Positions 20,763-30,909 of a DNA stretch of 64,000 nucleotides are shown one piece after another; within the stretch, counting starts at the first letter, position 1; the number at the start of each line of letters is the position of its first letter. The DNA comes from Desulfobacteraceae bacterium Eth-SRB1. GTDB lineage: Bacteria > Desulfobacterota > Desulfobacteria > Desulfobacterales > ETH-SRB1. Position numbers and translations under genes: made by a program. The notes below the pieces were generated by a model that saw only the letters and a program-made list of their open reading frames with translations, did not search any database and was not told where the DNA came from. The stretch lies in NCBI GenBank assembly GCA_004193555.1, contig RPGP01000040.1, forward strand, positions 563,127 to 627,126, written 5' to 3'.

Positions 20763-21314
20763 TCACAGCAGCATATCAAGCAATTCTCTGACAACACCTT
20801 CTCCTCCCTTTGCTTTTGTAATTATCTTGGCTTTCTTTCTTACATCTGGGTATGCATCGGAAGGGGCGATTGTGTAACCGGTATATGCAATAACTTCCAA
20901 GTCATTAATATCATTACCAATATAAAGAACCCTCTTTCTATCAACTCCTATCCTGCGTATATATTTCTCCAGGGCCTTCTTCTTATTCTCGACTGACTGG
21001 ATGCATGGTATCTTCAGTTTATCAGCCCTGCTCTTGACAACAGGGTTCTCCTCTGTGGATAGAATAATCTGTTTAATCTTCATCTTTCTTATAGCTGATA
21101 CTGCCAAGCCATCAGAGCGGTTCACAACAACGCTCTCTCTGCCAGACTGATCAACTAAAACCTTGTTGTTTGTCATCACTCCATCAAAATCATAGACTAT
21201 TAGGTCGATATCTTCAATACATAGTCTCTTTTTATCCATCCCATCCTTCATCCTTCGGCTTTGCGCACTGTTTGAAAAGATCGCATACCACTTCACACTC
21301 CTTTTTAGCAACAC
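20763..21314 (-). CDS. HAD phosphatase, KdsC/NeuA C-terminal type
   Basis: IDLIVYDFDGVMTNNKVLVDQSGRESVVVNRSDGLAV...VLYIGNDINDLEVIAYTGYTIAPSDAYPDVRKKA; ATG may lie downstream of the listed start. Confidence 0.88.
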   Translation of the reverse strand: MLLKRSVKWYAIFSNSAQSRRMKDGMDKKRLCIEDIDLIVYDFDGVMTNNKVLVDQSGRESVVVNRSDGLAVSAIRKMKIKQIILSTEENPVVKSRADKLKIPCIQSVENKKKALEKYIRRIGVDRKRVLYIGNDINDLEVIAYTGYTIAPSDAYPDVRKKAKIITKAKGGEGVVRELLDMLL

Positions 21315-21371
21315 AAAATTTTCTTTCCCAAGATTCTACGGGGCCTTTTTAGGATTTTGCACGATATCTAT

Positions 21372-22103
21372 TTATCTTTTCGAGGCATGAATCAAAAGAG
21401 ATCCGGCAATTTCTTTTACTAATGGAATGTTTTCAATGACATTGCCAATATTAATAATTGATTGTATTAATTTTTGTGAAGTCAAAGGATGTAAAAAATC
21501 GAATGTTCTTATTCTCACATCTTTGAAACCATGATTTAGAAGCTCCCTTTTTAGATGCCATTTTAGAAATGCTGTTTCACCAGGAGAAGTATGAGTTAAG
21601 CTTCTAATTGCGGGAATATTTCGTTCCAGCCATATCTGAGGATTCAACATATTAGGTTCAGTAAAAACTATCCTTCCCCCTTCCCTTAAAACCCTATATA
21701 TTTCCAAGAGAGCCTGCTTTAGATTTAGATGATGTAAAATGGAACTTCCGAAAACAATATCAAAACTCTCATCGTCAAAATCCATCTTTTCAACATTTTG
21801 TATTTGGAATCTCACGGTTTTATTTTTGATACGCCCTGTCGCAATTTTCAATAAATCTGGAGAAATATCTACGCCCGTTATATCTACCCCTGTTTCTGCA
21901 ATCCTTTTTGTAAATTCGCCAGTTCCACATCCAAGCTCCAGGACTTTTCTTCCTGCCTTAATATTACCAAGTTGGATGAAATACCCAGCTCTTCGATTAG
22001 CTCTAATTTGCCCGGCAGGAGTCCCCCATCCCCAAATATTAATGGCATCTTTTGCTATTCTTTTACCATGTTCTATTTCACTTTGAATTTTATCTGCCTT
22101 CAT
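21372..22103 (-). CDS. Class I SAM methyltransferase
   Basis: VLELGCGTGEFTKRIAETGVDITGVDIS...DIVFGSSILHHLN. Confidence 0.88.
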   Translation of the reverse strand: MKADKIQSEIEHGKRIAKDAINIWGWGTPAGQIRANRRAGYFIQLGNIKAGRKVLELGCGTGEFTKRIAETGVDITGVDISPDLLKIATGRIKNKTVRFQIQNVEKMDFDDESFDIVFGSSILHHLNLKQALLEIYRVLREGGRIVFTEPNMLNPQIWLERNIPAIRSLTHTSPGETAFLKWHLKRELLNHGFKDVRIRTFDFLHPLTSQKLIQSIINIGNVIENIPLVKEIAGSLLIHASKR

Positions 22104-22112
22104 ACTTTAGCT

Positions 22113-23522
22113 CTATATAAACTTAATTTTTCGCAAGGCAAAAAATGTCATTTTTAAAAGAAGCAAGCCGTGCCGAAAGCGACTTATTTGGGTTGACCCG
22201 TAAGTCCTCTCACGATATTTAATGGGAATCTCTACGATCTTCAGATTAAGCTTCGATGCGCCGAACAGGAGGTCAAAATCTCCGAAAGGATCAAAATCTC
22301 CGAAATATTTTCTGCCTTCAGCTATTTTGAGATAATCCTTCTTCCAGAGAACTTTTGTGCCGCAGAGGGTGTCCCTTATGCGCTGCTCAAGGATATATGT
22401 GAAAGCACGGCTGAAGAATTTATTGCCCAGAAGGTTCAAAAACCGCATGGCCTGCCTTTCCATCTGGTAAACCAGTCGCGTCCCGTTTATAAACTCGCCC
22501 TTCCCTGAAGCAATGGCATCAAAAAACTTTGGAAGATCTTCCGGCGGAACGGTAAGGTCCGCGTCCAGAATCATCAGAACATCATTTTTGGCATGAGCGA
22601 ATCCCCTTTTCACGGCATCATATTTCCCTTTTCCGTCCTGAATCAGGACAGTAATATCTCTTTCTGGATATTTGTTCTTTACCCTCTCGCACTCTTCCAA
22701 TGTACCATCTTTGGAATGTCCTTCGACAAATATAATTTCCGTGCTTTTACCTATATCGGGCGTTCGCAACACCGCCTGTTCTATATTGCCCTTTTCATTG
22801 CGGCAGGGGATTATAACCGAACAGGTCGCTTCTTCCGGCGATTTCCTTCCACCCCTGGGGCGGGCAATTAAGATTTCATTTAGAGAAAGCTTCCAGAAAA
22901 AGGGCATGTTCGCCAGGAACCTGTTAAGAAACGTTGAAACAAGAGGGATGTACACAGGTAATAAAAATCGGTATCCTTTTTTTATTACCTCAAAATCATT
23001 TAAATAAAGCAAGTTTGAAATATCTTCAAGTGGAAGCCAGTGTTGTAATGGCTGCTTCATTCTAAGACCAACAGCCTCTGCACATTTTAGAACGGGTTCC
23101 CACAGATAATTGTAATATATGATAATCAGCCGCGTCGCAGGCGCGCAAACTTTGTGCAACTCTTTGAATGCTAATTGAATATCATCGACATGACCTATGG
23201 TCTCAACAAGGACCACATAATCAAATTTCTCTTCTACTTGAAGATTTTCAAGATCACCGATTTCGAATTGCAGTTGAGGAAATTTTTCTCTTGCCACCTC
23301 AATCATTTTAGGACTTATATCAACACCAAGCCCTCTACTTGGATTTAACGCTGCCAGCAACTCCCCTGTTCCACAACCGATCTCAAGAACCGATGAATTG
23401 GAGGGAATTAGAAATTGCAAATATTTCTCAAGTTCTTTATGGTAATAGGCTCCCTTTTTTCTCCATTTCCCCCTCTCTATGGCTACAGAGTCGAAATATT
23501 CTATTTTTTCAGCTTTTGTCAA
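22113..23522 (-). CDS. Fusion: SAM methyltransferase (N) + DPM1-like GT2 (C)
   Basis: VLEIGCGTGELLAALNPSRGLGVDIS; CSVIIPCRNEKGNIEQAV...VLMILDADLTVPPEDLPKF. Confidence 0.9.
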   Translation of the reverse strand: MTKAEKIEYFDSVAIERGKWRKKGAYYHKELEKYLQFLIPSNSSVLEIGCGTGELLAALNPSRGLGVDISPKMIEVAREKFPQLQFEIGDLENLQVEEKFDYVVLVETIGHVDDIQLAFKELHKVCAPATRLIIIYYNYLWEPVLKCAEAVGLRMKQPLQHWLPLEDISNLLYLNDFEVIKKGYRFLLPVYIPLVSTFLNRFLANMPFFWKLSLNEILIARPRGGRKSPEEATCSVIIPCRNEKGNIEQAVLRTPDIGKSTEIIFVEGHSKDGTLEECERVKNKYPERDITVLIQDGKGKYDAVKRGFAHAKNDVLMILDADLTVPPEDLPKFFDAIASGKGEFINGTRLVYQMERQAMRFLNLLGNKFFSRAFTYILEQRIRDTLCGTKVLWKKDYLKIAEGRKYFGDFDPFGDFDLLFGASKLNLKIVEIPIKYRERTYGSTQISRFRHGLLLLKMTFFALRKIKFI

Positions 23523-23575
23523 TTATTCAGACTCCTTAAATAAATGTTAGTTTAATTTTCCTGAGACATCGCAAA

Positions 23576-25090
23576 TTAAAGGGTGTCCTTTTTACAAACA
23601 CCTGCCAGGCTGGCTCTCACCACTTTCATGAAAAAATCAAAATCCTCACCTTGTAACTCTTTTTGAAGCCATTGAAGGAACATAAACATAAACAATGATA
23701 TAATAAACAACAGCCAAATATTATGAATACCTATAGCATGACTCAGAATGTTAACCAGGATAATTAACCCCAAGGAAATAGAAGACTTTCGGATTAATCC
23801 CACGGGGAGCAATTTTTTTATACTTTCAATACGGGAGGCCATGTAAACCCAAGCACACGAATAAGATATAATACTAGAAGATACCGCCCCCCAATAGCTA
23901 AATAGTGGAATTAAGAAAAGATTCAGTATAACATTTACGATCACCACCAGCACGCTGATCCTTGCGACCTCTTTTGTCTCTTCAAAAACATTCACGAGAA
24001 ACATGTGGATTGGATTGCTCGTGCTTCGGAGGATAAATACTACTAAAAGCACCTTGAATATTAAAGCAGACGAAGAAAAATTGTCACCATAGGCTGCGAT
24101 TATTAAAGGATCGGCAATGAAAAACATTGCAATGGCAAATAGTATGGAAATATGGAAAAACCACTTAAAAAGGAATTTGAATTTTTCATCAATTTCCTGG
24201 GCATTGGAAGGGTCGATCTCAGCCACATAAGGCGACAGGACAGTAAACAACACCTTAAACATCATCATAGCTCCGCTCAGGATCATGGTGGCAATATAAT
24301 AACTGATCAATTCTTCATTACTGCTACTAGCCCCTAATATTAGACGGTCAAACCATATCATCAAGTAAAAGGTAAATGAAGAAAAAATGAGAGGTAAGCT
24401 AAAGACTAATGTATCTTTTATAGTACTAAAAGCTGTCTCGAAAGATAGTTCCGGTATCTTGAGATGTCTTCCTTTATATAAAACTATAAGAGCCAAAAGT
24501 ATAGATACTGCTATGGCGAAAATATGTGCATATAAAACTCCATCGATTAATTTCATGCCGATTATAGTCACCAACAGAATCCCGAAAAAATAAATTAGAG
24601 GAGTGACAATAGATAACGGGGCTTCGATTTGCCATTTTTGCAGGCCCTGAAAGATATTAGACATGAAATACAGCAGAGAATAGCAGAAAAGATAAATTGA
24701 ACCTATTTGAATGATATATATTATGTCCGGCCGATGGAAAATGACCGTTGCAATAAAACTTGCAGAAAAAAATAAAATGGCCGAGAAAAAAGATGAGAAA
24801 AACAAGACAAGGATTCCAGCACAAAAAGAGAAAATATTGAGCTGCCGGTTATCTCCGGCAGCGATATACTTCGGAAGGAACCTGATAATTGCCCCTCCGA
24901 TACCAAAATTTGTAAATATGGCGAAAAATGAGACTACAGTATAAACAATAATCAGTTTTCCATATTCATCTTTTCCAAAATAACGGGCCAGAACGATCGA
25001 GGTTGCAAGCCCCAGGAGGGTAACCATCCCTGTAGCGAGCCCCTTATAGATTATTCCCCTTGTTATGCTTCTAATTCCATCCATACTCAA
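23576..25090 (-). CDS. Polysaccharide biosynthesis flippase (Wzx/MATE-like)
   Basis: Multi-TM; GLATSIVLARYFGKDEYGKLIIVYTVVSFFAIFTNFGIGGAIIRFLPKY. Confidence 0.9.
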   Translation of the reverse strand: MSMDGIRSITRGIIYKGLATGMVTLLGLATSIVLARYFGKDEYGKLIIVYTVVSFFAIFTNFGIGGAIIRFLPKYIAAGDNRQLNIFSFCAGILVLFFSSFFSAILFFSASFIATVIFHRPDIIYIIQIGSIYLFCYSLLYFMSNIFQGLQKWQIEAPLSIVTPLIYFFGILLVTIIGMKLIDGVLYAHIFAIAVSILLALIVLYKGRHLKIPELSFETAFSTIKDTLVFSLPLIFSSFTFYLMIWFDRLILGASSSNEELISYYIATMILSGAMMMFKVLFTVLSPYVAEIDPSNAQEIDEKFKFLFKWFFHISILFAIAMFFIADPLIIAAYGDNFSSSALIFKVLLVVFILRSTSNPIHMFLVNVFEETKEVARISVLVVIVNVILNLFLIPLFSYWGAVSSSIISYSCAWVYMASRIESIKKLLPVGLIRKSSISLGLIILVNILSHAIGIHNIWLLFIISLFMFMFLQWLQKELQGEDFDFFMKVVRASLAGVCKKDTL

Positions 25091-25114
25091 CCGTTTCTTA
25101 TACCCATCTACTGC

Positions 25115-26236
25115 TCATGCTGTGTTTAATATCAATTCCTCATATAGGGCTTCTATTTTTCTGACAATAAATTCAGAAGAAAATAACTCCTCTGCACGCT
25201 TTCGTCCCATTACGCCAAGCTGCTGCGATCTTTCCTTGTCTTGCGACAAATTTATAATAGCTGTTGATAACTGGTCAGGATTTTGAGGATCCACCAATAC
25301 AGCCGTTTCATTCTCTAAAACTACCTCCGGGATACCTCCGACCCTCGTAGTAACTACCGGTTTTTTCATAGCCATAGCCTCCAGAATAACCATTCCAAAG
25401 GCCTCATAGATCGGACAGCTAACAAAGATGTCTATAGCCGATAGAATTTCTGAGATATCGTGCCGAAACCCCAAGAAGATGATATGCTTGCCCAGGCCCA
25501 GTTTATCTACAAGTCTTTCCATGTCATTTTTTAGCGGTCCATCTCCAACCATAAGCAATTTTACGTTCGGAAAGACTTTCACAATCTGAGACATAGCATG
25601 TACGAGAAATTGTTGTTTATTTTTTTGTCTCATGGGTTGAATATTGCCCAAGACCGGATAGTTATTATCGATATTTAATTCCTTTTTTATATTTTGGCAA
25701 TTAATAACACCAGGAAACTCGTTTAAATCTATAGGGTTATATATAGTAATAAACTTATCTTTATCTGGCTTTTCTTCTCTAATAAACCACTTCTTCATGT
25801 CCTCTGAAACGGTAATTATTTTGGTAGTTATAGGATAGATGGCTCTTTCGATGATAAGATTAAGGCTCTTTCGATGATAAAAATAATTATGTAATGTAGA
25901 GATAATAATTTTTGTGCCAGCCAGCCTGGCCGCCAGCCGACCCCAGAAATTAGCTATCAAAAGATGGGTGTGTACCAACATGATTTTTTTCTCTCTTATA
26001 GCTTTGATAAGCTTTAAGACCCGTATTAAATCAAACTTATGTGCCATATGAAGAAAGATTACCTCAGCTCCCGCACTCTCCATCTCATTAGCCAGTCCAT
26101 TGCTTCCGAACAAGGCTACCACAAAGATTTTAAACTTCCTTTTATTCAAGGCATTAATAGTAGTTAACAACACGTTCTGGGCACCGCCGACGAGCAAATC
26201 ATCTATGACATACATGATAGTCATTTTATTGTGCAT
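25115..26236 (-). CDS. Glycosyltransferase family 4 protein
   Basis: VIDDLLVGGAQNVLLTTINAL; SCPIYEAFGMVILEAMAMKKPVVTTRVGGIPEVV. Confidence 0.93.
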   Translation of the reverse strand: MHNKMTIMYVIDDLLVGGAQNVLLTTINALNKRKFKIFVVALFGSNGLANEMESAGAEVIFLHMAHKFDLIRVLKLIKAIREKKIMLVHTHLLIANFWGRLAARLAGTKIIISTLHNYFYHRKSLNLIIERAIYPITTKIITVSEDMKKWFIREEKPDKDKFITIYNPIDLNEFPGVINCQNIKKELNIDNNYPVLGNIQPMRQKNKQQFLVHAMSQIVKVFPNVKLLMVGDGPLKNDMERLVDKLGLGKHIIFLGFRHDISEILSAIDIFVSCPIYEAFGMVILEAMAMKKPVVTTRVGGIPEVVLENETAVLVDPQNPDQLSTAIINLSQDKERSQQLGVMGRKRAEELFSSEFIVRKIEALYEELILNTA

Positions 26237-26282
26237 TTTTCGTCTCTAATTTTAGAAAATATGAAGGTTAATAAAACGAGCA

Positions 26283-27134
26283 CTATTTCTTTTTAGCCAT
26301 GACAACCAGCGATGCCCTTTGCCCATGAAAGATATCGGCGCACCTTAGAAATCCTGCAATCATTTTCCACAAGCACTTTTTCCACCAAATATCATGTGCA
26401 ATAAGAGCAGAGTCAGACGCTGTTTTTATTTTGAAAACTCGAAAATGAGCCTTTTTGAGGGCCAATGAGATTGTTTTTGCTGTAAAATGCGATAGGTGGG
26501 TAGTAGCATGAATATAGTCTCTCTTGCTAATATGGCTTAATTTCATATAAAACCGAACTGAGATACTGCACGTATTGGGCATTTTTAGAACTAGAAAACC
26601 GTCTTCTTTGAGAATGCTATTAATAATTGACAAAAAATCGATTGGCTTCTCCACATGTTCAATAACATCCCATGCTGTAATTAGATCAAATTCTTTATAT
26701 TCTAACGGAACTTGCCCAACAAAACCTTCGTAAACCCTTAATTTTTTGTCTCGGGCATATTGAGCTGCAAAACTGGAAACTTCAATGCCTGTTGTGTCCC
26801 ATCCCCTGTCTCTTGCGATTTCAAGAAACGTCCCAATACCACACCCCACATCAAGTATCTTGCCCACTCTCCCTGTTTCATTTTCAATAGATTCGAGGAT
26901 ATCATTAAAAAAGAGAACCTTAGAAGCTAATACTTCTAAATAATGTTCCTTAAAATAGTTTTCGGAGTAAGTTTCTTGTACCCTCCGTTCAAACAAAATC
27001 AAATCTGTATATATCATACCGCATTCAAGGCAATGGAAGAATCGAATTTCTTCTCTACTATCTCTTAATTGAAATAAAAATTTAGAATGGTCCGAATTGC
27101 AAACTCGGCAGTTTTTTAATTTTACATTATGCAT
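26283..27134 (-). CDS. Class I SAM methyltransferase with N-terminal CxxC
   Basis: KNCRVCNSDHSKF...FHCLECGMIYTD; KILDVGCGIGTFLEIARDRGWDTTGIEVSSFAAQYA. Confidence 0.9.
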   Translation of the reverse strand: MHNVKLKNCRVCNSDHSKFLFQLRDSREEIRFFHCLECGMIYTDLILFERRVQETYSENYFKEHYLEVLASKVLFFNDILESIENETGRVGKILDVGCGIGTFLEIARDRGWDTTGIEVSSFAAQYARDKKLRVYEGFVGQVPLEYKEFDLITAWDVIEHVEKPIDFLSIINSILKEDGFLVLKMPNTCSISVRFYMKLSHISKRDYIHATTHLSHFTAKTISLALKKAHFRVFKIKTASDSALIAHDIWWKKCLWKMIAGFLRCADIFHGQRASLVVMAKKK

Positions 27135-27221
27135 AAAAAATCATTATTCTATATGAGTTGCCGGTTTCAAAGGACTCAATAACTGGTTCTTAAGATCAGA
27201 GCAAACTCTATAGTTCGTTAA

Positions 27222-28541
27222 CTATCGCATGGTTAATATATTTCTAATAAAATCAATGTTTTTATTTAATGCCTGTCCATATTCAGCGATTACCTGTTTT
27301 GCTTCCCTGCTCAACCGTTTCATTTTTTCAGGATTGTTTAATAGGTAAATAATACCTTTCGCCAACTGATGGCTATCCTGAAACCGGAGTCCTTGCCAAA
27401 CAGCTTTTAGCCTATCACAAAATTCCTTTCTGGGGTCTATGTAAGGTCCAAAAAATATGGGTTTGCCGTGATACATTGGTTCCAAAATATTTTGCGCACC
27501 CCGAGGAATGAGGCTTCCACCAATAAAGACCATTGTTGCGATTCCATAAAGCTTGGGAAGAACGCCAAAGATTTTTATAATAAATACGTCATGCGATCTA
27601 TAAGCCTCGTCAAGATCAACAACAACCTCTGTTTTGAAACCCTCACCTTCGGCTATCTTTCTGATTTCAGAGGACCTTTCTATGTATCTCGGAACTATAA
27701 TTAATTTCATATCAGGTACTTCTCGCAAAACCTCTTTATAAGCTTTAAGGATCTCCTCTTCTTCGTCTCTGTGTGTAGTTGCAGCCAAGAAAATCGGGAT
27801 ACTTGTATCCATCTTAAGACTTTTGAAGATAGATTCCTTGGATTGCTGATCGAGCTCGGCATACGACAGGTCCATCTTAAGACTCCCAATCAGTGATACT
27901 TTTTCTTCATCAGCGCCCAGAGCAATAAAATTCTTTAAATCCTTTTCTGTCTGAACCCCCAGGTAATCAAAATACTTCATAAAGTTACCCATAAATGCCC
28001 TTTTATAATAAAAATGGTCGTACTCTTTCATCTCACCCGGCCTGATAAACCCGCTTATTAATACTGTCCTGATACCTTTTTTTTTCGCTGCTTTGATAAA
28101 GGATAGACAAAAGCCATGATGGACAACTATAAAACATTCAGGCTTGATTATATTTAAAGATCTTCGACAAAAAAATCCAAGATCCCAGGGAAAGTAGATT
28201 ACTCCATCAATCTCCTTCATTTTTTGAAGCATTCTAAAAGATCCATGATTGTTGGTGCTAAAAATAATTTTATGCGACGGAACTATTTTCTTTATTGACT
28301 CCAGAAAGTTTTGTAGAGAAATAACATCCCCTTCAGAAGTGGCCTGTAGCCAGATACATTCGTTTCCTTTAACCAAAGACTGTATTTCTTCTGGTAGTAT
28401 CCCCAGTCTATCCCAAAAATATCTCTTCCAGTAATAATCATTCCCAAAAACAACATGCCTAACAAAGATTTGAGGAATTAATCTTACCACCTGAAGGAAA
28501 TAACGTATTTGATAATAGTAAAAGAGCAGCCTCTTCCGCAT
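27222..28541 (-). CDS. 3-deoxy-D-manno-octulosonic-acid transferase-like glycosyltransferase
   Basis: CIWLQATSEGDVISLQNF...GATTHRDEEEEIL-like ATTHRDEEEEIL; FIGGSLIPRGAQNILEPMYHGKPIFFGPYIDPRKEF (WaaA/KdtA signature). Confidence 0.88.
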   Translation of the reverse strand: MRKRLLFYYYQIRYFLQVVRLIPQIFVRHVVFGNDYYWKRYFWDRLGILPEEIQSLVKGNECIWLQATSEGDVISLQNFLESIKKIVPSHKIIFSTNNHGSFRMLQKMKEIDGVIYFPWDLGFFCRRSLNIIKPECFIVVHHGFCLSFIKAAKKKGIRTVLISGFIRPGEMKEYDHFYYKRAFMGNFMKYFDYLGVQTEKDLKNFIALGADEEKVSLIGSLKMDLSYAELDQQSKESIFKSLKMDTSIPIFLAATTHRDEEEEILKAYKEVLREVPDMKLIIVPRYIERSSEIRKIAEGEGFKTEVVVDLDEAYRSHDVFIIKIFGVLPKLYGIATMVFIGGSLIPRGAQNILEPMYHGKPIFFGPYIDPRKEFCDRLKAVWQGLRFQDSHQLAKGIIYLLNNPEKMKRLSREAKQVIAEYGQALNKNIDFIRNILTMR

Positions 28542-28556
28542 GGCAATCCTTCTAAT

Positions 28557-29759
28557 TCAGTTGCTTGCTTGAACTTTATCTCTAATATAGGTTACAGTGA
28601 AACCGGCAAAAATGAAGAAAAACGGCATTGCAGGCCAACGATAGCGGATTGTAGCCACGAGAATTGCATGCACAAAGACATAATAAAGTATAAAGGAAAC
28701 AAGAATAATCGACTTCCTCCATGTCTTATACGATAAGAATATACCTGCAATCCCTAAGATCATAATCGGAATATAAGAAAAAATTATTACTAATTGGCTA
28801 AGACGCGAGGTCCCAGAATAATATGGCCTCCACATATTTACGATCTTTTTTAAAAATAGGTGAAAAAATCTCTTTGGGTTATTTTTGATGAAGTTTTTGG
28901 CTTTCTCCTCAAAATATAAACTTCTTTCTATCTCCGTCATTAGAGCCGCCTCTTCAGGAATAACATATTGACTTCCCACTGGCCACCAGCCTCCGCTATC
29001 CCCTGTTGCCATAGGATTGTTGCCCTGATACAAGGCATATCCAGCTCTGGTAGAAATGGGAATGAATTTATGAAAGTCCAGATAATTTCTTGTCACCCAA
29101 GGCAAAAGAGCCAGGGCAATTCCAATAAGAATCAAGGTACCTTGCTTTAATCCCTCTTTCTTAGAATGGGATGTAAGGACCAATATCAAAGGGATTAATG
29201 GATAAAATCCAAAAAACGTAGATCTGGTCAGACCAGCCAGCCCTAAAAGAATCCCGCCAAATATAAGACTCCAGGCAAAATTATCTTCTTTAGACTTTAC
29301 AAGCCACCAAAAAGAAAACAATAGAAGAAAAATGGACACTGTTTCAGTTACTAAATAGGCTGATATCTGAATGAAGGGGTAATAAAAAGCGGCAATAATA
29401 GCCGCCATGATAGCAACCCTTCTGGAAAAAATCTCCTTTCCTAAAAAATATATCATAATACAGGTTGCAGCCCCAAGAATGCTCTGGATAACTCGAACAA
29501 CAAGATAGTGTTTCCCTCCCAAAAAGAATATAAGAGAAAGAAAAATAGGATATAAGGGCACCCTCCCTGCTATAGGATTTATCCCATCTGAGCTATACCC
29601 TCTTCCGTCTAAAATGTTGTTGGCCAAGCCAATATAAATATTTGCATCATCCGCCATAACTCGATTTTGAAGGGCAAGACCATTTTGATATGTTATCAAA
29701 AATATTATCCTGAGAAAAAGAGCTATAAAAAATATAAGAAAAAGAGATTTCCTTCTCAA
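28557..29759 (-). CDS. GT39/ArnT-like membrane glycosyltransferase
   Basis: Multi-TM; ADDANIYIGLANNILDGRGYSSDGINPIAGRVPLYPIFLSLIF. Confidence 0.85.
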   Translation of the reverse strand: MRRKSLFLIFFIALFLRIIFLITYQNGLALQNRVMADDANIYIGLANNILDGRGYSSDGINPIAGRVPLYPIFLSLIFFLGGKHYLVVRVIQSILGAATCIMIYFLGKEIFSRRVAIMAAIIAAFYYPFIQISAYLVTETVSIFLLLFSFWWLVKSKEDNFAWSLIFGGILLGLAGLTRSTFFGFYPLIPLILVLTSHSKKEGLKQGTLILIGIALALLPWVTRNYLDFHKFIPISTRAGYALYQGNNPMATGDSGGWWPVGSQYVIPEEAALMTEIERSLYFEEKAKNFIKNNPKRFFHLFLKKIVNMWRPYYSGTSRLSQLVIIFSYIPIMILGIAGIFLSYKTWRKSIILVSFILYYVFVHAILVATIRYRWPAMPFFFIFAGFTVTYIRDKVQASN

Positions 29760-29811
29760 TTATAAAGTCCTTTTTTGGTAGGAAGATATGCCACAATACT
29801 TTCCCCTGAAC

Positions 29812-30684
29812 TCATCGCGTATGGGCCCAACGGAGTTTTTGCAAGACTGGAATTTCACTCGGATAGACAACTTTCTCTCCATCGCCAAGGCATGCGGGGA
29901 TGACACGTATATCACGGACGAGGAGACGTACACCGTTGGGTTCCAGACTGGCTGATTGATCACTCCCCCACATCGCCCTATCCATCGTGATGTGTCGTTC
30001 GACCATGCACGCCCCCATCGCTACCGCCAGTACCGATGGCATGACGCCAACCTCGTGTCCGCTATAACCGACTGGAACATCATATCGTTCAATCAACATA
30101 GGAATCACATTCAGGTTAAGTTCTTTGATTTTTGACGGATAGGTGGACGTACAATGGAGAATGATGAGATCATCCTTGCCCAGCAGCTCAACGGCGTGGT
30201 CGATCTCTTCCAGTGTGCTCATGCCGGTCGAAAGGATGATCGACTTCCCTTTCGCCCGTGTATAGCGCAGAAGCCGATCGTTTGTCAGGGAGGCAGAGGC
30301 GATTTTGTAACACGGTGGATTAAACTGCTCGATGAAATCGACCGAGCCCTCGTCCCAACAAGATGCAAACCAGAGTATATCCTTACTTCGGCAATATGCA
30401 TCAATTTCCTCATATTGCTCTCGGCTAAATTCCAAACCTCGTTTCAAGTCAGCATTCGTGGACCCGAACGGGCTCTCCCGAGGCCTCGCCAGTTCTTTCG
30501 GCGTGTATACTGCCTCAATTGTACGCTTTTGGAACTTGACTGCATCACACCCAAACACCGAGGCGATATCGATCAATTGTTTTGCCAGTTCGATGTCCCC
30601 ATTGTGATTGATACCAATCTCAGCCGTGATGAAACACGGCTCACCAGGTCCTACATGTTTTGTTTCAATTTGTACTTTCTGCAT
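29812..30684 (-). CDS. neuB: N-acetylneuraminate synthase family protein lacking an evident SAF domain
   Basis: FITAEIGINHNGDIELAKQLIDIASVFGCDAVKFQKR...YSGHEVGVMPSVLAVAMGACMVERHITMD; ATG of MQKVQIETK at 30684 preferred over the listed 30819 start, which overlaps neuA out of frame. Confidence 0.92.
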   Translation of the reverse strand: MQKVQIETKHVGPGEPCFITAEIGINHNGDIELAKQLIDIASVFGCDAVKFQKRTIEAVYTPKELARPRESPFGSTNADLKRGLEFSREQYEEIDAYCRSKDILWFASCWDEGSVDFIEQFNPPCYKIASASLTNDRLLRYTRAKGKSIILSTGMSTLEEIDHAVELLGKDDLIILHCTSTYPSKIKELNLNVIPMLIERYDVPVGYSGHEVGVMPSVLAVAMGACMVERHITMDRAMWGSDQSASLEPNGVRLLVRDIRVIPACLGDGEKVVYPSEIPVLQKLRWAHTR

Positions 30685-30697
30685 CTCAATTTCCTTC

Positions 30698-30907
30698 TTA
30701 AGAATTAAACTGTATAAAGCCATATTGCTCAAAGACAGCGGCAATTTCGGAGTCATCCATAGAGACAACAGCACGGTCCACGCCGCGAGTCTGGCGGGCA
30801 TTTTCGATGGTATATCCAATCAGCGGCTTGTCGGCCACCAGGCGTATGTTTTTACGTAGAATGCCTTTCGAACCGCCACGAACGGGAATCAATGCTAATG
30901 TACTCAT
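30698..30907 (-). pseudogene. neuA: Truncated NeuA-like cytidylyltransferase (69 aa, N-terminus only)
   Basis: MSTLALIPVRGGSKGILRKNIRLVADKPLIGYTIENARQTRGVDRAVVSMDDSEIAAVFEQYGFIQFNS*; normal members are about 3x longer. Confidence 0.8.
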
Positions 30908-30909
30908 AT

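Noticed and set aside
30684-30819. N-terminal extension of NeuB (MDIPSKMPARLAAWTVLL...)
   Set aside because: Out-of-frame reading of the truncated neuA; the conserved NeuB start is at 30684.
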